Positions 1 through 8,521 of a DNA stretch of 64,000 nt are shown one piece after another. Origin of the DNA: Streptomyces vilmorinianum (GTDB taxonomy: Bacteria > Actinomycetota > Actinomycetes > Streptomycetales > Streptomycetaceae); assembly GCF_005517195.1 (NCBI RefSeq), contig NZ_CP040244.1, positions 872,501 through 936,500 on the forward strand, given 5' to 3'. The notes beneath the pieces are model-generated. The model was not told the origin of the DNA and ran no database searches. It saw only the letters and a list, made by a program, of their open reading frames with translations. Both the position numbers and the translations under genes were made by a program. The number at the start of each line of letters is the position of its first letter. The stretch's first letter is position 1.

Positions 1-2763
1 GGCACCGCGATGACCTACGACTATGACGTCAACAACAACATCAAGTCGATCGACTACGGCGCGGGCAAGTCGAAGCGTGCCTTCGGCTACGACAAGCTGC
101 AGCGGCTGACCAGTGACAAGCTGACCTCGCCGACCGGCGCGGTGCTGTCCTCGATCACCTACGGGTGGGACGAGAACGGCAACGAGACGTCGAAGACGAC
201 CACGGGTCTCGTGGGATCTTCGACGAACACGTACACCTACGACTGGGCCAACCGCCTGTCGTCCTGGAACAACGGGACGACGACGGAGGTCTACGGCTAC
301 GACAAGTCCGGCAACCGGACGCGCGTGGGTGGTGACACGTACACGTACGACGCCCGCAACCGGCTCACGTCGGACGGGCACAGCACGTACGCGTACACCG
401 CCCGCGGCACGATGAGCCAGGTCACGGACGAAGGCGGCATCTCCACCGCCGTCAAGGCGGACGCCTTCAACCGGGTCATCAGCGAGGGCGACCGTACGTA
501 CACGTACGACGGCCTGGACCGCGTCCTGCACGCCAAGGACGAGACCGGTTCCCCGATCCACTCGTTCCGGTACAGCGGTGCCGGAAACGACGTGGCCTCG
601 GACGGTGTGACGTCCTACAGCCGCAACGCGGACGGCTCCCTGGTCGGAGTGAAGACGGTGGGGTCGGCCGTACTGGCTCTCACCGATCTGCACGACGACG
701 TGGTGGCGCAGTTCACCGCGGCGGGCGCGGCGCTGACCGGTTCGACGACGTACTCGCCGTTCGGCAAGGTCGTGCAGAGCTCCGGAATGCTCGGTGCTCT
801 CGGCTACCAGTCGGGCTGGACCGACCCGCAGACGGCCAAGGTCAACATGGCGTCACGCTGGTACTCGCCGCAGACCGGCCAGTTCAACAGCCGCGACACG
901 CTGGGTCTCGACCCGGCCTCGGCGTCGATCAACGCCAACCGGTACGCCTACGCGAACGGCAACCCGATGACGGGTGTCGACCCGACGGGCCACTGGTTCG
1001 AGTGGGCGAAGAAGGCCGTCAAGAAGGTCACCAAGAAGGTCAAGAAGACCGTCAAGTCGGCCTGGAAGAAGACGAAGAAGGCGGTCAAGAAGGTCGCCAA
1101 GGTCGTCAAGCGGGCGGCGAAGAAGGTCAAGAGGGCCGTCAAGAAGGCGGTGAGGAAGGCTGCCAGGCACGTCCGCAAGGCCGTGCGGTATGTCTCCGAC
1201 AGCGTCAAGAAGGTCAAGAGATACGTCAAACGCACCTATAAGCGGGTCAAGCGCTACGTCCACAAGGTCGTCAAGCACGTCAAGAAGACCGTGCGGAAGG
1301 TCGCCAAGGCGGTCAAACACGTAGCCAAGAAGGTGGTCAAGGCAGCCAAGAAGGTCGGCAGAGCCGTCAAGAAGGCGGCCAAGGCCACAGCCAACTTCGT
1401 CAAGCAACACGCCTCGACCATCGCCTCGGTGGCCACCGGCATCGTGGTCTTCGCGGGCTGCACGGCCATCACGGCCGGTGTCGGTGCCCTCGGTTGCGCG
1501 GCCCTCGCGGGCGCGGCGGCCAACGGTGTCGGCTACATGATGAGCGACGGGCCGAAGTCGATCGGTGGCTTCCTCGGCGCGGTCGCGATCGGCGCGGTGA
1601 CCGGTGTGGTCGGTGGCGCGGTCGGCGGTCTCGCCGCGGGCGCGGCGGGTCGACTGCTCTCGGGCACGGCGGGCCGGATTCTCTCGGGTGCGGCCAGCGG
1701 CGCGGCGGAAGGCGCGGCGACCGGCGCGGTCGAGTACGGCACCTCGTGCGTCAACAGCGAGGAGGGTTGCAGCGTCGCCGGCGCGGCGAAGGCCACGGCG
1801 GTCGGCGCGGTGATGGGCGGCGTCTTCGGCGCGGCGGGCAGCGCTCGTGGCCCGAAGTCGAAGGCGGGTCCGGAGGCGGACGCGCAGCCGACGCCTCAGC
1901 GTCCGACGGGCTGCCGTACCCCGCACAGCTTCACCGGTGCGACGGCTGTTCTGCTGGCCGACGGCACGACGAAGCCGATCTCGAAGGTCAAGGCCGGGGA
2001 CTATGTCCTGACGGCCGAGCCTGGAAAGAAGACGAAGGAGAAGCACCGCGTCAAGGCGGTGATCGTCACCAAGACCGACCGCGACTACGTCGATGTCGTC
2101 GTCGCCACGAAGGCCGGTCCGAAGACGATCCAGACCACCAAGCACCATCAGTTCTACGAGGCCACCCGGAACGCCTGGACCCAGGCGGGCGACCTCAAGG
2201 TGGGCCACAAGGTCCAGAACGGTGACGGTGCGCCGACAGCGATCGTCGAGGTGAAGTCGTACACGGCGCAGCGCGTCACGTACGACCTGAGCGTCGAGGA
2301 CCTGCACACGTACCACGTGCTGGCCGGCAACATGCCGGTGCTCGTGCACAACAAGAACGACCCGATTGCGTGCTCGATCAACGGTGGCAACGAGATCTAC
2401 GGCATTCCGCGTGGATCGTCGGGCGGCCGGGGTGCGGGCGACGGGATCCCCGCGTCGATGCTCGGCGAGTACAACGTGGGCGTGAACGCGACACCTGGTT
2501 CGACCCCGCCGCTGTGTTCGTACTGCCGGGTGAACGAGGCCCAGGCGATCGACCACGTCGAGGCTCGCGTCAACGGTGGTGACCTGACTGACGCCAACAC
2601 CACTCCGGCGTGTCGTCGGTGCAACAGCTCGAAGCGTGAGCGTGTCGCGCCGAAGACGCCCCCGCCGAACTACAAGGGCGACTGGCCGCCGCCTTGGTGG
2701 CCGGTGAACATGCAGAGGGGATGGGCGAGCACGTACGGATTGAGTCCGTACAAGGTCACATAG
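1..2763 (+). CDS. RHS-repeat polymorphic toxin with Hint and C-terminal HNH nuclease (5' end outside window)
   Basis: The reading frame is open from base 1, so the gene starts upstream. Seen in order: YD/RHS repeats and an RHS-core end (motif DPTGHW near nt 990); an unusually long Lys/Val-rich stretch, nt 1006-1400, built from KKVKK-like units; a Gly/Ala-rich hydrophobic segment, nt 1405-1850, that may insert in membranes; a Hint autoprocessing domain, nt 1910-2352 (SFTGATAVLLADGTT to VLVHN); and an HNH nuclease, nt 2512-2660, with CSYC, the DH pair and CRRCN. RHS shells carry variable C-terminal toxins, and Hint probably releases the tip. The inferred role is interbacterial DNase. DUF4265 downstream is the likely antidote. 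Confidence 0.9.
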   Translation, partial: GTAMTYDYDVNNNIKSIDYGAGKSKRAFGYDKLQRLTSDKLTSPTGAVLSSITYGWDENGNETSKTTTGLVGSSTNTYTYDWANRLSSWNNGTTTEVYGYDKSGNRTRVGGDTYTYDARNRLTSDGHSTYAYTARGTMSQVTDEGGISTAVKADAFNRVISEGDRTYTYDGLDRVLHAKDETGSPIHSFRYSGAGNDVASDGVTSYSRNADGSLVGVKTVGSAVLALTDLHDDVVAQFTAAGAALTGSTTYSPFGKVVQSSGMLGALGYQSGWTDPQTAKVNMASRWYSPQTGQFNSRDTLGLDPASASINANRYAYANGNPMTGVDPTGHWFEWAKKAVKKVTKKVKKTVKSAWKKTKKAVKKVAKVVKRAAKKVKRAVKKAVRKAARHVRKAVRYVSDSVKKVKRYVKRTYKRVKRYVHKVVKHVKKTVRKVAKAVKHVAKKVVKAAKKVGRAVKKAAKATANFVKQHASTIASVATGIVVFAGCTAITAGVGALGCAALAGAAANGVGYMMSDGPKSIGGFLGAVAIGAVTGVVGGAVGGLAAGAAGRLLSGTAGRILSGAASGAAEGAATGAVEYGTSCVNSEEGCSVAGAAKATAVGAVMGGVFGAAGSARGPKSKAGPEADAQPTPQRPTGCRTPHSFTGATAVLLADGTTKPISKVKAGDYVLTAEPGKKTKEKHRVKAVIVTKTDRDYVDVVVATKAGPKTIQTTKHHQFYEATRNAWTQAGDLKVGHKVQNGDGAPTAIVEVKSYTAQRVTYDLSVEDLHTYHVLAGNMPVLVHNKNDPIACSINGGNEIYGIPRGSSGGRGAGDGIPASMLGEYNVGVNATPGSTPPLCSYCRVNEAQAIDHVEARVNGGDLTDANTTPACRRCNSSKRERVAPKTPPPNYKGDWPPPWWPVNMQRGWASTYGLSPYKVT

Positions 2764-2769
2764 CGAGAG

Positions 2770-2801
2770 GCCCGGCACCCGATTCTCGTCGGGTGCCGGG
2801 C
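2770..2801 (+). terminator. Hairpin between toxin and immunity gene
   Basis: A perfect 13-bp stem (GCCCGGCACCCGA / TCGGGTGCCGGGC) with a 6-nt loop begins 7 nt after the toxin stop. No T-run follows, so it may attenuate or protect the 3' end rather than terminate fully. Confidence 0.6.
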
Positions 2802-2843
2802 TGGCTATCCTTGGTTCGGATCCTCTGGAAAGTTCGGTGATGC

Positions 2844-3335
2844 ATGCCCAAGAATTACATCGTTCATGACGACCCTGCGATCATTACCGATCGGCAGCGG
2901 ATCGCCATGGCAGACCTCGCGCCATTTGGGTTCCCCGACCAGTGGGAGCAGATTTGGCTGGGGCATCGTGATGACGGACTTTTCGTCATGCAGTGCATTC
3001 CGTTCCGCATCTACGGAATCTCCCTGTTCGACATCGTGCGTCTGGACGACGACGACATGCTCGTAGAGGTCGTCTCCCGGAGCGGACACCGCACCATGCG
3101 CGCGCTGTTCGTGCCGGGGCTGGACCCCGCGTACCTCTCCTCGCTCACGGAGGGCATCAACTCCCTCGCTCAGCAGGAAGGGTTTGTGCTGGAGTGGAGC
3201 GGTGACCGACACGTGGCGATCAACATTCCGGCTGATCGGGATGCGGGCGCCATGGAGGCATTCATGAAGGAACGGCGTGCTGCCGAGTCGCTGTTCTGGG
3301 AGTGGAGCGACATCAAGCCATTCTTGGTCGGCTGA
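2844..3335 (+). CDS. DUF4265 protein, probable immunity to the RHS-HNH toxin
   Basis: This 163-aa soluble protein has no signal peptide. The first two thirds read like DUF4265: a W-x-x-I-W start, then IPFRIYGISLFDIV and a GH-T-R element near residues 50-90. It lies 80 bp downstream of an HNH-tipped RHS toxin, the usual place for an immunity gene. Its composition is visibly more AT-rich (AAG AAT TAC, ATT ACC codons) than its neighbours, as expected for a module exchanged horizontally. The ribosome-binding site is weak. The immunity role rests on position. Confidence 0.7.
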   Translation: MPKNYIVHDDPAIITDRQRIAMADLAPFGFPDQWEQIWLGHRDDGLFVMQCIPFRIYGISLFDIVRLDDDDMLVEVVSRSGHRTMRALFVPGLDPAYLSSLTEGINSLAQQEGFVLEWSGDRHVAINIPADRDAGAMEAFMKERRAAESLFWEWSDIKPFLVG

Positions 3336-3378
3336 CCAGCCGGTGAAGAATGTGGGTGCTCGGCACCATAATTGAGTG

Positions 3379-3408
3379 AAAGGCCCCTCCGCTCCGGAGG
3401 GGCCTTTT
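3379..3408 (+). terminator. Strong intrinsic terminator after toxin-immunity pair
   Basis: A 13-bp perfect stem (AAAGGCCCCTCCG / CGGAGGGGCCTTT) with a 3-nt loop ends in TTTT. It can act in both directions between the immunity gene and the convergent lipoprotein gene. Confidence 0.85.
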
Positions 3409-3462
3409 GCGTGAGCGGGCTCTTCTGAGGGGGACTTGGGCGGGCCCCCGGGTGGTCGGGCG

Positions 3463-4158
3463 TCAGCCCGTCTTGGCCCAGTCGCCGCACCCGGACGTCT
3501 TGAAGTACCCGTCGGTCTTCGAGATCTTCACGATCGCCGTGCCCGACACGTTGTTGTTCGCCAGGATCGAGTCCGTGCTGTGGCTCGCGTCCTTCGAGCG
3601 CTCCCAGTAGCAGCCGTCGTCCGTGTTCCCCGTCGACTTGTACGTGCCCGGGGCGATGTCGAGGCCCACCTTGAACATGCCCCCGTCGCCCTTCGGGGCC
3701 GCCTTCGGGGTGCCGGTGGCCTTCGCGTCCACGGCCTCCCACTCCCCGCAGCCCTCGGACTTGAAGATCTTGTCCGTGGCCGCGATCTGGACGTAGCTCG
3801 TGCCCGTCACGTTGTCGTTGGCGAGGATCGAGTCCGTGTCGCCCGAGGAGTCCTTGGCGCGCTCCCAGTAGCAGCCCGCGTCCTTGTTGCCGGTCGAGCG
3901 GTAGAGGCCGGGCTTCACGTCCTTGCCCACCTCGAAGTCGCCGTCGCCGTCGATCGTGGCGGCCTTCTTCGTCTCCGGGGCCTTGTCGCCCTTGTCACCG
4001 CCCGTCGCCGGCTGCTCCTGCTTCGACGTGCTCTTCGGGGAGGTGGTGTCGCCGCCACCCTCGCACCCCGTCGCGCCGATCACGACGAGCGCGACGAGCG
4101 CGCCGGTGGTGGTGAGGGTCTTGTGGCGGGCGAACCAGTTGCGCTGCTGCTGAGACAT
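3463..4158 (-). CDS. Lipoprotein with two tandem copies of a Cys/Trp domain
   Basis: The chosen ATG at 4158 has GGAAGGTG upstream and places a lipobox (IGATGC, Cys32) after a hydrophobic helix, so the protein should be membrane-anchored outside the cell. After a Gly/Thr/Lys linker come two similar domains of about 70 residues. Each has F-VG-D-PG-Y/S-TGN-D-GCYWER-KD, then an IVK/VQI strand and an end with a GCG(E/D)W motif. The two Cys per copy could form a disulfide. Such duplicated domains occur in secreted actinobacterial proteins of unknown function. An upstream start at 4236 is less likely. Confidence 0.8.
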   Translation of the reverse strand: MSQQQRNWFARHKTLTTTGALVALVVIGATGCEGGGDTTSPKSTSKQEQPATGGDKGDKAPETKKAATIDGDGDFEVGKDVKPGLYRSTGNKDAGCYWERAKDSSGDTDSILANDNVTGTSYVQIAATDKIFKSEGCGEWEAVDAKATGTPKAAPKGDGGMFKVGLDIAPGTYKSTGNTDDGCYWERSKDASHSTDSILANNNVSGTAIVKISKTDGYFKTSGCGDWAKTG

Positions 4159-4326
4159 GGCTGTGGCACCTTCCGGGCGCTGTGTGAACTCCGCTTGCGA
4201 TGGGTCAATCACAGCAGAGCCTGTGAACCGAGTCAACCACGTTCACCACATTCGGATCGGCTCACACTGTGAACCGTTCCGATCGGTATGCTCGGTCTTC
4301 GTAGCCGCACGAGGGGAGACGGACAG

Positions 4327-6351
4327 GTGCCGGACGAGCACGCAGCAGAGGTCACCGCCGCCGGAATCGCCAGGCTCGCGGGCGTCGGAAGGGCCGCCGT
4401 CAGCAACTGGCGCCGCCGCCACGAGGACTTCCCCAAGCCCGTGGGCGGGACCGAGACCAGCCCCTCCTTCGCCCTCGCCGACATCGAGCAGTGGCTGCGC
4501 GACCAGGGAAAGCTCGTCGAGGTCCCGCTCCGCGAGCGCGTCTGGCAGCAGCTCGCCGCCCACCCCGCCGGATCCGTGACCGCCCTCGTCCACGCCGGCT
4601 GCGCGCTCCTGCTCGTACGGGACCGGCCCACCGGCTGGGCGGAGATCGCCGCGCTGTCCGACGAGCGGCTGTCCGACGTCCTGCCCACCGCGCTCGAAGA
4701 GCTCCTCACCGCCCGCTTCGGCTTCGCCCGCGCCGTACGGACCCCGCTGCCCGCCGACCTCGCCCCCTCCGTGCCCCTGATGCGGGGCGCGGCCGAGCTC
4801 GCCGCCGCCCTAGGAGCCCGTCAGGCCTTCGAGTTCCTGCTGGGCCGCCACCTGGACGCCAACCCGCGCCAGTACACGCTCACCCCGCCCGGCCTCGCCG
4901 AGCTGATGGCAGCCATGGCCGCCGAAGCCGCAGGACCCACCCCCACCGTCCTCGACCCCGCGTGCGGCACCGGCGGACTCCTGCGCGCCGTCCAGCGCCC
5001 GACCGCCCTCCACGCCCAGGACGCCGACCCCGAACTCGCGGCCCTCACCGCCCTGCGCCTCGCCCTCCACGGCGACGCCGACATCCGCTCCGCCGCCGGC
5101 GACACCCTGCGCGCCGACGCCTTCCCCACGCTCACCGCGGACGCCGTCCTGTGCCACCCCCCGTTCAACGAACGCAGCTGGGGTCACGACGAACTCGCCT
5201 ACGACCCCCGCTGGGAGTACGGCTTCCCGGCCCGCACCGAATCCGAACTGGCCTGGGTCCAGCACGCCCTCGCCCGGCTCCGCGACGGCGGCACCGCCGT
5301 CCTGCTCATGCCCCCCGCCGTCGCCTCCCGCCGCTCCGGCCGCCGCATCCGCGCCGACCTGCTGCGCCGCGGCGCCCTGCGGGCCGTCATCGCACTCCCG
5401 GCCGGCGCCGCGCCCCCGTACGGCATCCCGCTCCACCTCTGGGTGCTGCACCGCCCCGGACCCGGCCACCGGCCCGCCCCCGAGCTGCTGCTCGTCGACA
5501 CCACCGGCCTCGTCCAGGACGGCGGCCGCGACAAGCTGCCCTGGCCCACCGTCCAGGGCGCGGTCCTCGACGCGTGGAACGGCCGGGCCGAACCCGGCGT
5601 CAGCCGCTCGGTCCCCGTCATCGAGCTCCTCGACGACGACGTCGACCTCGCCCCCGCCCGTCACCTGGCCGCCCCGGCCGCGGGCGGCACCGCCGCCGAA
5701 CTCGAAGCCGTGCGCGCCCGCCTGGACGAGACCCTGCGCCGCACCCTGAGCCTCGCCCCGACCCCCGCCGCCCCGGGCAGGCCCGCCGCCCGCACCCTCA
5801 CCACGGTCGGTGAACTCGCCCGCGCCGGAGCCCTCCAGCTGCGCGCCGGCGGCGCCGGCGCCTCCCCGGCCGGCGGCCCCGTCCTGACCGAGCAGGACGT
5901 CCTCTACGGAACCGCACCCTCCGGGACGCTCCCGGACGGCCCCGCCGAGGACCCCGTCCTCGTCGAGCAGGGCGACGTCGTCGTCCCCGTCATCGGCGGC
6001 GGCTCGATCGCCCGGGTCGTCGACGCGGCCACCGCCGGCGCCGCACTCGGCCGCAACCTCCAGCTCCTGCGCCCCGACCCGGCCGCGCTCGACCCCTGGT
6101 TCCTCGCCGGCTTCCTGCGGGGCACCGCCAACAACCGCCAGGCCAGCTCCTTCGCCTCCACCGCGACCCGGCTCGACGTCCGGCGGCTCCAACTGCCCCG
6201 GCTGCCCCTCGCCGACCAGCGGCGCTACGGCGAACGCTTCCGCGCCCTGGGAGAGTTCGAGGACGCGCTGAGGCTGGCCGGCCGGCTCGGGGACCAGCTG
6301 GTGCAGGGGCTGTACGACGGACTAGCGGACGGGACCGTTCGGCCGGAGTGA
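4327..6351 (+). CDS. N6-adenine DNA methylase-like protein with N-terminal helix-turn-helix
   Basis: The GTG at 4327 is preferred because GGGGAG lies 8 nt upstream; the ATG at 4288 lacks a site. Residues 10-65 form an HTH (GIARLAGVGRAAVSNWRRRH). From about residue 175 comes an HsdM-type methylase with SAM motif I (VLDPACGTGGLLRAV) and, at motif IV, CHPPFN instead of the usual NPPF. The C-terminal 200 residues resemble a specificity-like region. No HsdR or HsdS gene is adjacent, so this is an orphan. The Asn-to-His change makes methylation activity doubtful, and a regulatory DNA-binding role is possible. Confidence 0.8.
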   Translation: MPDEHAAEVTAAGIARLAGVGRAAVSNWRRRHEDFPKPVGGTETSPSFALADIEQWLRDQGKLVEVPLRERVWQQLAAHPAGSVTALVHAGCALLLVRDRPTGWAEIAALSDERLSDVLPTALEELLTARFGFARAVRTPLPADLAPSVPLMRGAAELAAALGARQAFEFLLGRHLDANPRQYTLTPPGLAELMAAMAAEAAGPTPTVLDPACGTGGLLRAVQRPTALHAQDADPELAALTALRLALHGDADIRSAAGDTLRADAFPTLTADAVLCHPPFNERSWGHDELAYDPRWEYGFPARTESELAWVQHALARLRDGGTAVLLMPPAVASRRSGRRIRADLLRRGALRAVIALPAGAAPPYGIPLHLWVLHRPGPGHRPAPELLLVDTTGLVQDGGRDKLPWPTVQGAVLDAWNGRAEPGVSRSVPVIELLDDDVDLAPARHLAAPAAGGTAAELEAVRARLDETLRRTLSLAPTPAAPGRPAARTLTTVGELARAGALQLRAGGAGASPAGGPVLTEQDVLYGTAPSGTLPDGPAEDPVLVEQGDVVVPVIGGGSIARVVDAATAGAALGRNLQLLRPDPAALDPWFLAGFLRGTANNRQASSFASTATRLDVRRLQLPRLPLADQRRYGERFRALGEFEDALRLAGRLGDQLVQGLYDGLADGTVRPE

Positions 6352-6457
6352 CGTGAGAGAGATCATTTCCGTACAACCCTGGGCCTGTTGTGGGTGTCGC
6401 CTTATACGCTCGTAGTCCTTTGTGCTTCGAACGTCCGCACCCTCAGGAGCGACCTCC

Positions 6458-7006
6458 ATGCATGGTCACGCGCCCATGGCGCCCCCGCGGCCCGGCCCGT
6501 CGGCGGGCGTGATCGTCGTGCGCGTGATCCTCTGCCTGGTGGTCGTGCTGTCCCTGGGGTCCCTCGCGTGGATCGCCATGCTGCGGATCGCGATCATGCG
6601 GCGCCGGGGCCGGGACTGGGCGCTGTTCTGGGGCCAGCTCGTGCTCAACATCGCCTGTCTGGCGACCCTGGAGCAGCGCCTCGCCGACCACTGGATCTCG
6701 AACGTGGGCATGGCCGGACTGCTGGTGCAGATGGCCGCCGTGACGGCGTACTACCTGGTGGCCGACATCCGCCACCACCAGCCGCCCGCCGTACTGCCGT
6801 GGGCGCCTCCGCCGCCGCAGATGTCTCCGCAGATGCCGCCACAGATGCCTCCGTACGGATACGGCTACCCGCCCCCGCAGCCCCCGCCGCCGACCACCCT
6901 GCCGCCGACCACCCCGCCGCCCGGCCCCCGGATCGACCAGGTCCGCGCGGAGCTCGACGAGCTGAGCCACCTCCTCCGCAAGGACCCGCGCGAGGGCGGA
7001 AGGTGA
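6458..7006 (+). CDS. Small membrane protein with proline-rich cytoplasmic tail
   Basis: The ATG at 6458 has AGGAG 8 nt upstream. The 182-aa product has a hydrophobic helix at about residues 15-40, a basic stretch (RRRGRDW) and two further hydrophobic segments near 55-100. A Pro-rich tail (PPPQMSPQMPPQMPP type) and a short charged C-terminus follow. Its stop overlaps the kinase start (GTGA), so the two are translationally coupled. Function is not recognised; a membrane partner or substrate of the kinase is the natural inference. Confidence 0.75.
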   Translation: MHGHAPMAPPRPGPSAGVIVVRVILCLVVVLSLGSLAWIAMLRIAIMRRRGRDWALFWGQLVLNIACLATLEQRLADHWISNVGMAGLLVQMAAVTAYYLVADIRHHQPPAVLPWAPPPPQMSPQMPPQMPPYGYGYPPPQPPPPTTLPPTTPPPGPRIDQVRAELDELSHLLRKDPREGGR

Positions 7007-8511
7007 ACGGACGCGTCATCGGCGGACGGTACGAACTGTCCACCGTCATCGGCCAGGGCGGCATGGGCCAGGTCTGGACGGCGTACGACGGACGGCTCGA
7101 CCGCCGGGTCGCCGTCAAGCTGCTCCGTCCCGCCACCCTCTCGGGCCCCGCGACCGCCGCGGAGGAGCTGCGCCGCCGCTTCGTCCGCGAGTGCCGGGTC
7201 ACGGCCCAGGTCGACCACCCCGGCCTGGTCACCGTCCACGACGCCGGCAGCGAGGGCGACGACCTCTACCTCGTCATGCAGTACGTCGACGGCGCGGACC
7301 TCGCCGACCACCTCGCCGAGCACGACCCGTACCCCTGGCCGTGGGCCGTCTCCGTGGCCGCGCAGCTGTGCGCGGTGCTCGCCGCCGTGCACGCGGTGCC
7401 GATCGTCCACCGCGACCTGAAGCCGCGCAATGTGATGGTGCGTCCCGACGGCACGCTCACCGTCCTCGACCTCGGTGTCGCCTCCGTCCTGGACACCGAC
7501 ACCACCCGCCTCACCCAGACCGGTTCGCCGATCGGCAGCCCCGCCTACATGGCGCCCGAGCAGGCGATGGGCGGTGCCGTCGGCCCGTACACGGATCTGT
7601 ACGCGCTCGGCATCCTGCTCCACGAACTCCTCAGCGGAAACGTGCCGTTCGCCGGGTCGACGGCGCTCGGCGTCCTGCACCGGCATCTGTACGAGCCGCC
7701 GCTGCCGGTCCGCCAGCTGCGCCCCGAGGTGCCGGAGGCCCTGGAGGCGCTCGTGCTGCGGCTGCTCGCCAAGGACCCGCAGCACCGCCCGTCCGGCGCG
7801 CACGAGGTCTACGAAGCCCTGCTCCCGCTGCTGCCCGCCCGCGGCGCCCCCGCGGGCCCGCTCGACCCCACCCGCCCCTTCCTGCGCCCGCACGCCCCCT
7901 GGCCCGACCGCGCCTCCGCCCCGGCCCCACCGGTAGCCCCGCCCGTGGCGCGCCCCGACGTGGCCACCACCGTCGACGAGGTCAAACGCCTCCTCGGCGA
8001 GGGCTCGCTCACCCAGGCCGTCGACCTCCTCGGCTCCATCCTCCCGGCGGCCGCGGCCGAACACGGCGAGCACTCACCCGTCGTCCGCATCCTGCGCAAG
8101 CAGTACGCGACGACCCTGATGGACGACGGCCAGTACCGCCGTGCCCTGCCCGAACTGCGCCGCCTCGCGGAGGACCGTGCGGCGGAGGCGGGCGCGGCCG
8201 ACGCGCAGACGCTGCAGTTCCGCTACGAGGTGGCGCTGTGTCTTGAGCAGCTGGGGGAGACGGCGGCGGCCCTTGCGGAGTACCGCGCGCTGCTGCCGTT
8301 CCACGAACACGGCACGGACCAGGCCCGGTTCTTCGACATCCGCCGGCGGATCGGGAACCTGCTCCTGGCGATGGGCGACCACACGGCGGCGCATCAGCAG
8401 CTCCAGGCGCTGCTCTACGACACGGAGCGGGCCTACGGGCCGTACCACGCCCTCCCGACGGAACTCCGACGTGCCCTGACCCGCCAGCAGCAGATGGGCC
8501 GCCTGCCCTGA
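7003..8511 (+). CDS. Serine/threonine protein kinase without membrane anchor, TPR-like C-terminus
   Basis: The GTG at 7003 overlaps the preceding stop. The kinase domain (about residues 1-275) shows the Gly loop IGQGGMGQVW, VAVKLL lysine, HRDLKPRN catalytic loop, LDLGVAS in place of DFG, and APEQ. A Pro/Ala linker follows, then about 190 residues of helical, TPR-like sequence instead of the usual transmembrane helix and PASTA or sensor domain. It is therefore a cytosolic Hanks-type kinase, perhaps tethered through the upstream membrane protein. Confidence 0.9.
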   Translation: MNGRVIGGRYELSTVIGQGGMGQVWTAYDGRLDRRVAVKLLRPATLSGPATAAEELRRRFVRECRVTAQVDHPGLVTVHDAGSEGDDLYLVMQYVDGADLADHLAEHDPYPWPWAVSVAAQLCAVLAAVHAVPIVHRDLKPRNVMVRPDGTLTVLDLGVASVLDTDTTRLTQTGSPIGSPAYMAPEQAMGGAVGPYTDLYALGILLHELLSGNVPFAGSTALGVLHRHLYEPPLPVRQLRPEVPEALEALVLRLLAKDPQHRPSGAHEVYEALLPLLPARGAPAGPLDPTRPFLRPHAPWPDRASAPAPPVAPPVARPDVATTVDEVKRLLGEGSLTQAVDLLGSILPAAAAEHGEHSPVVRILRKQYATTLMDDGQYRRALPELRRLAEDRAAEAGAADAQTLQFRYEVALCLEQLGETAAALAEYRALLPFHEHGTDQARFFDIRRRIGNLLLAMGDHTAAHQQLQALLYDTERAYGPYHALPTELRRALTRQQQMGRLP

Positions 8512-8521
8512 CAATGCCTCA

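Noticed and set aside
853..2778. Long open frame on the minus strand opposite the RHS gene
   Set aside because: It mirrors GC-rich codon structure of the real gene, is Arg/Leu-rich and shows no domain pattern.
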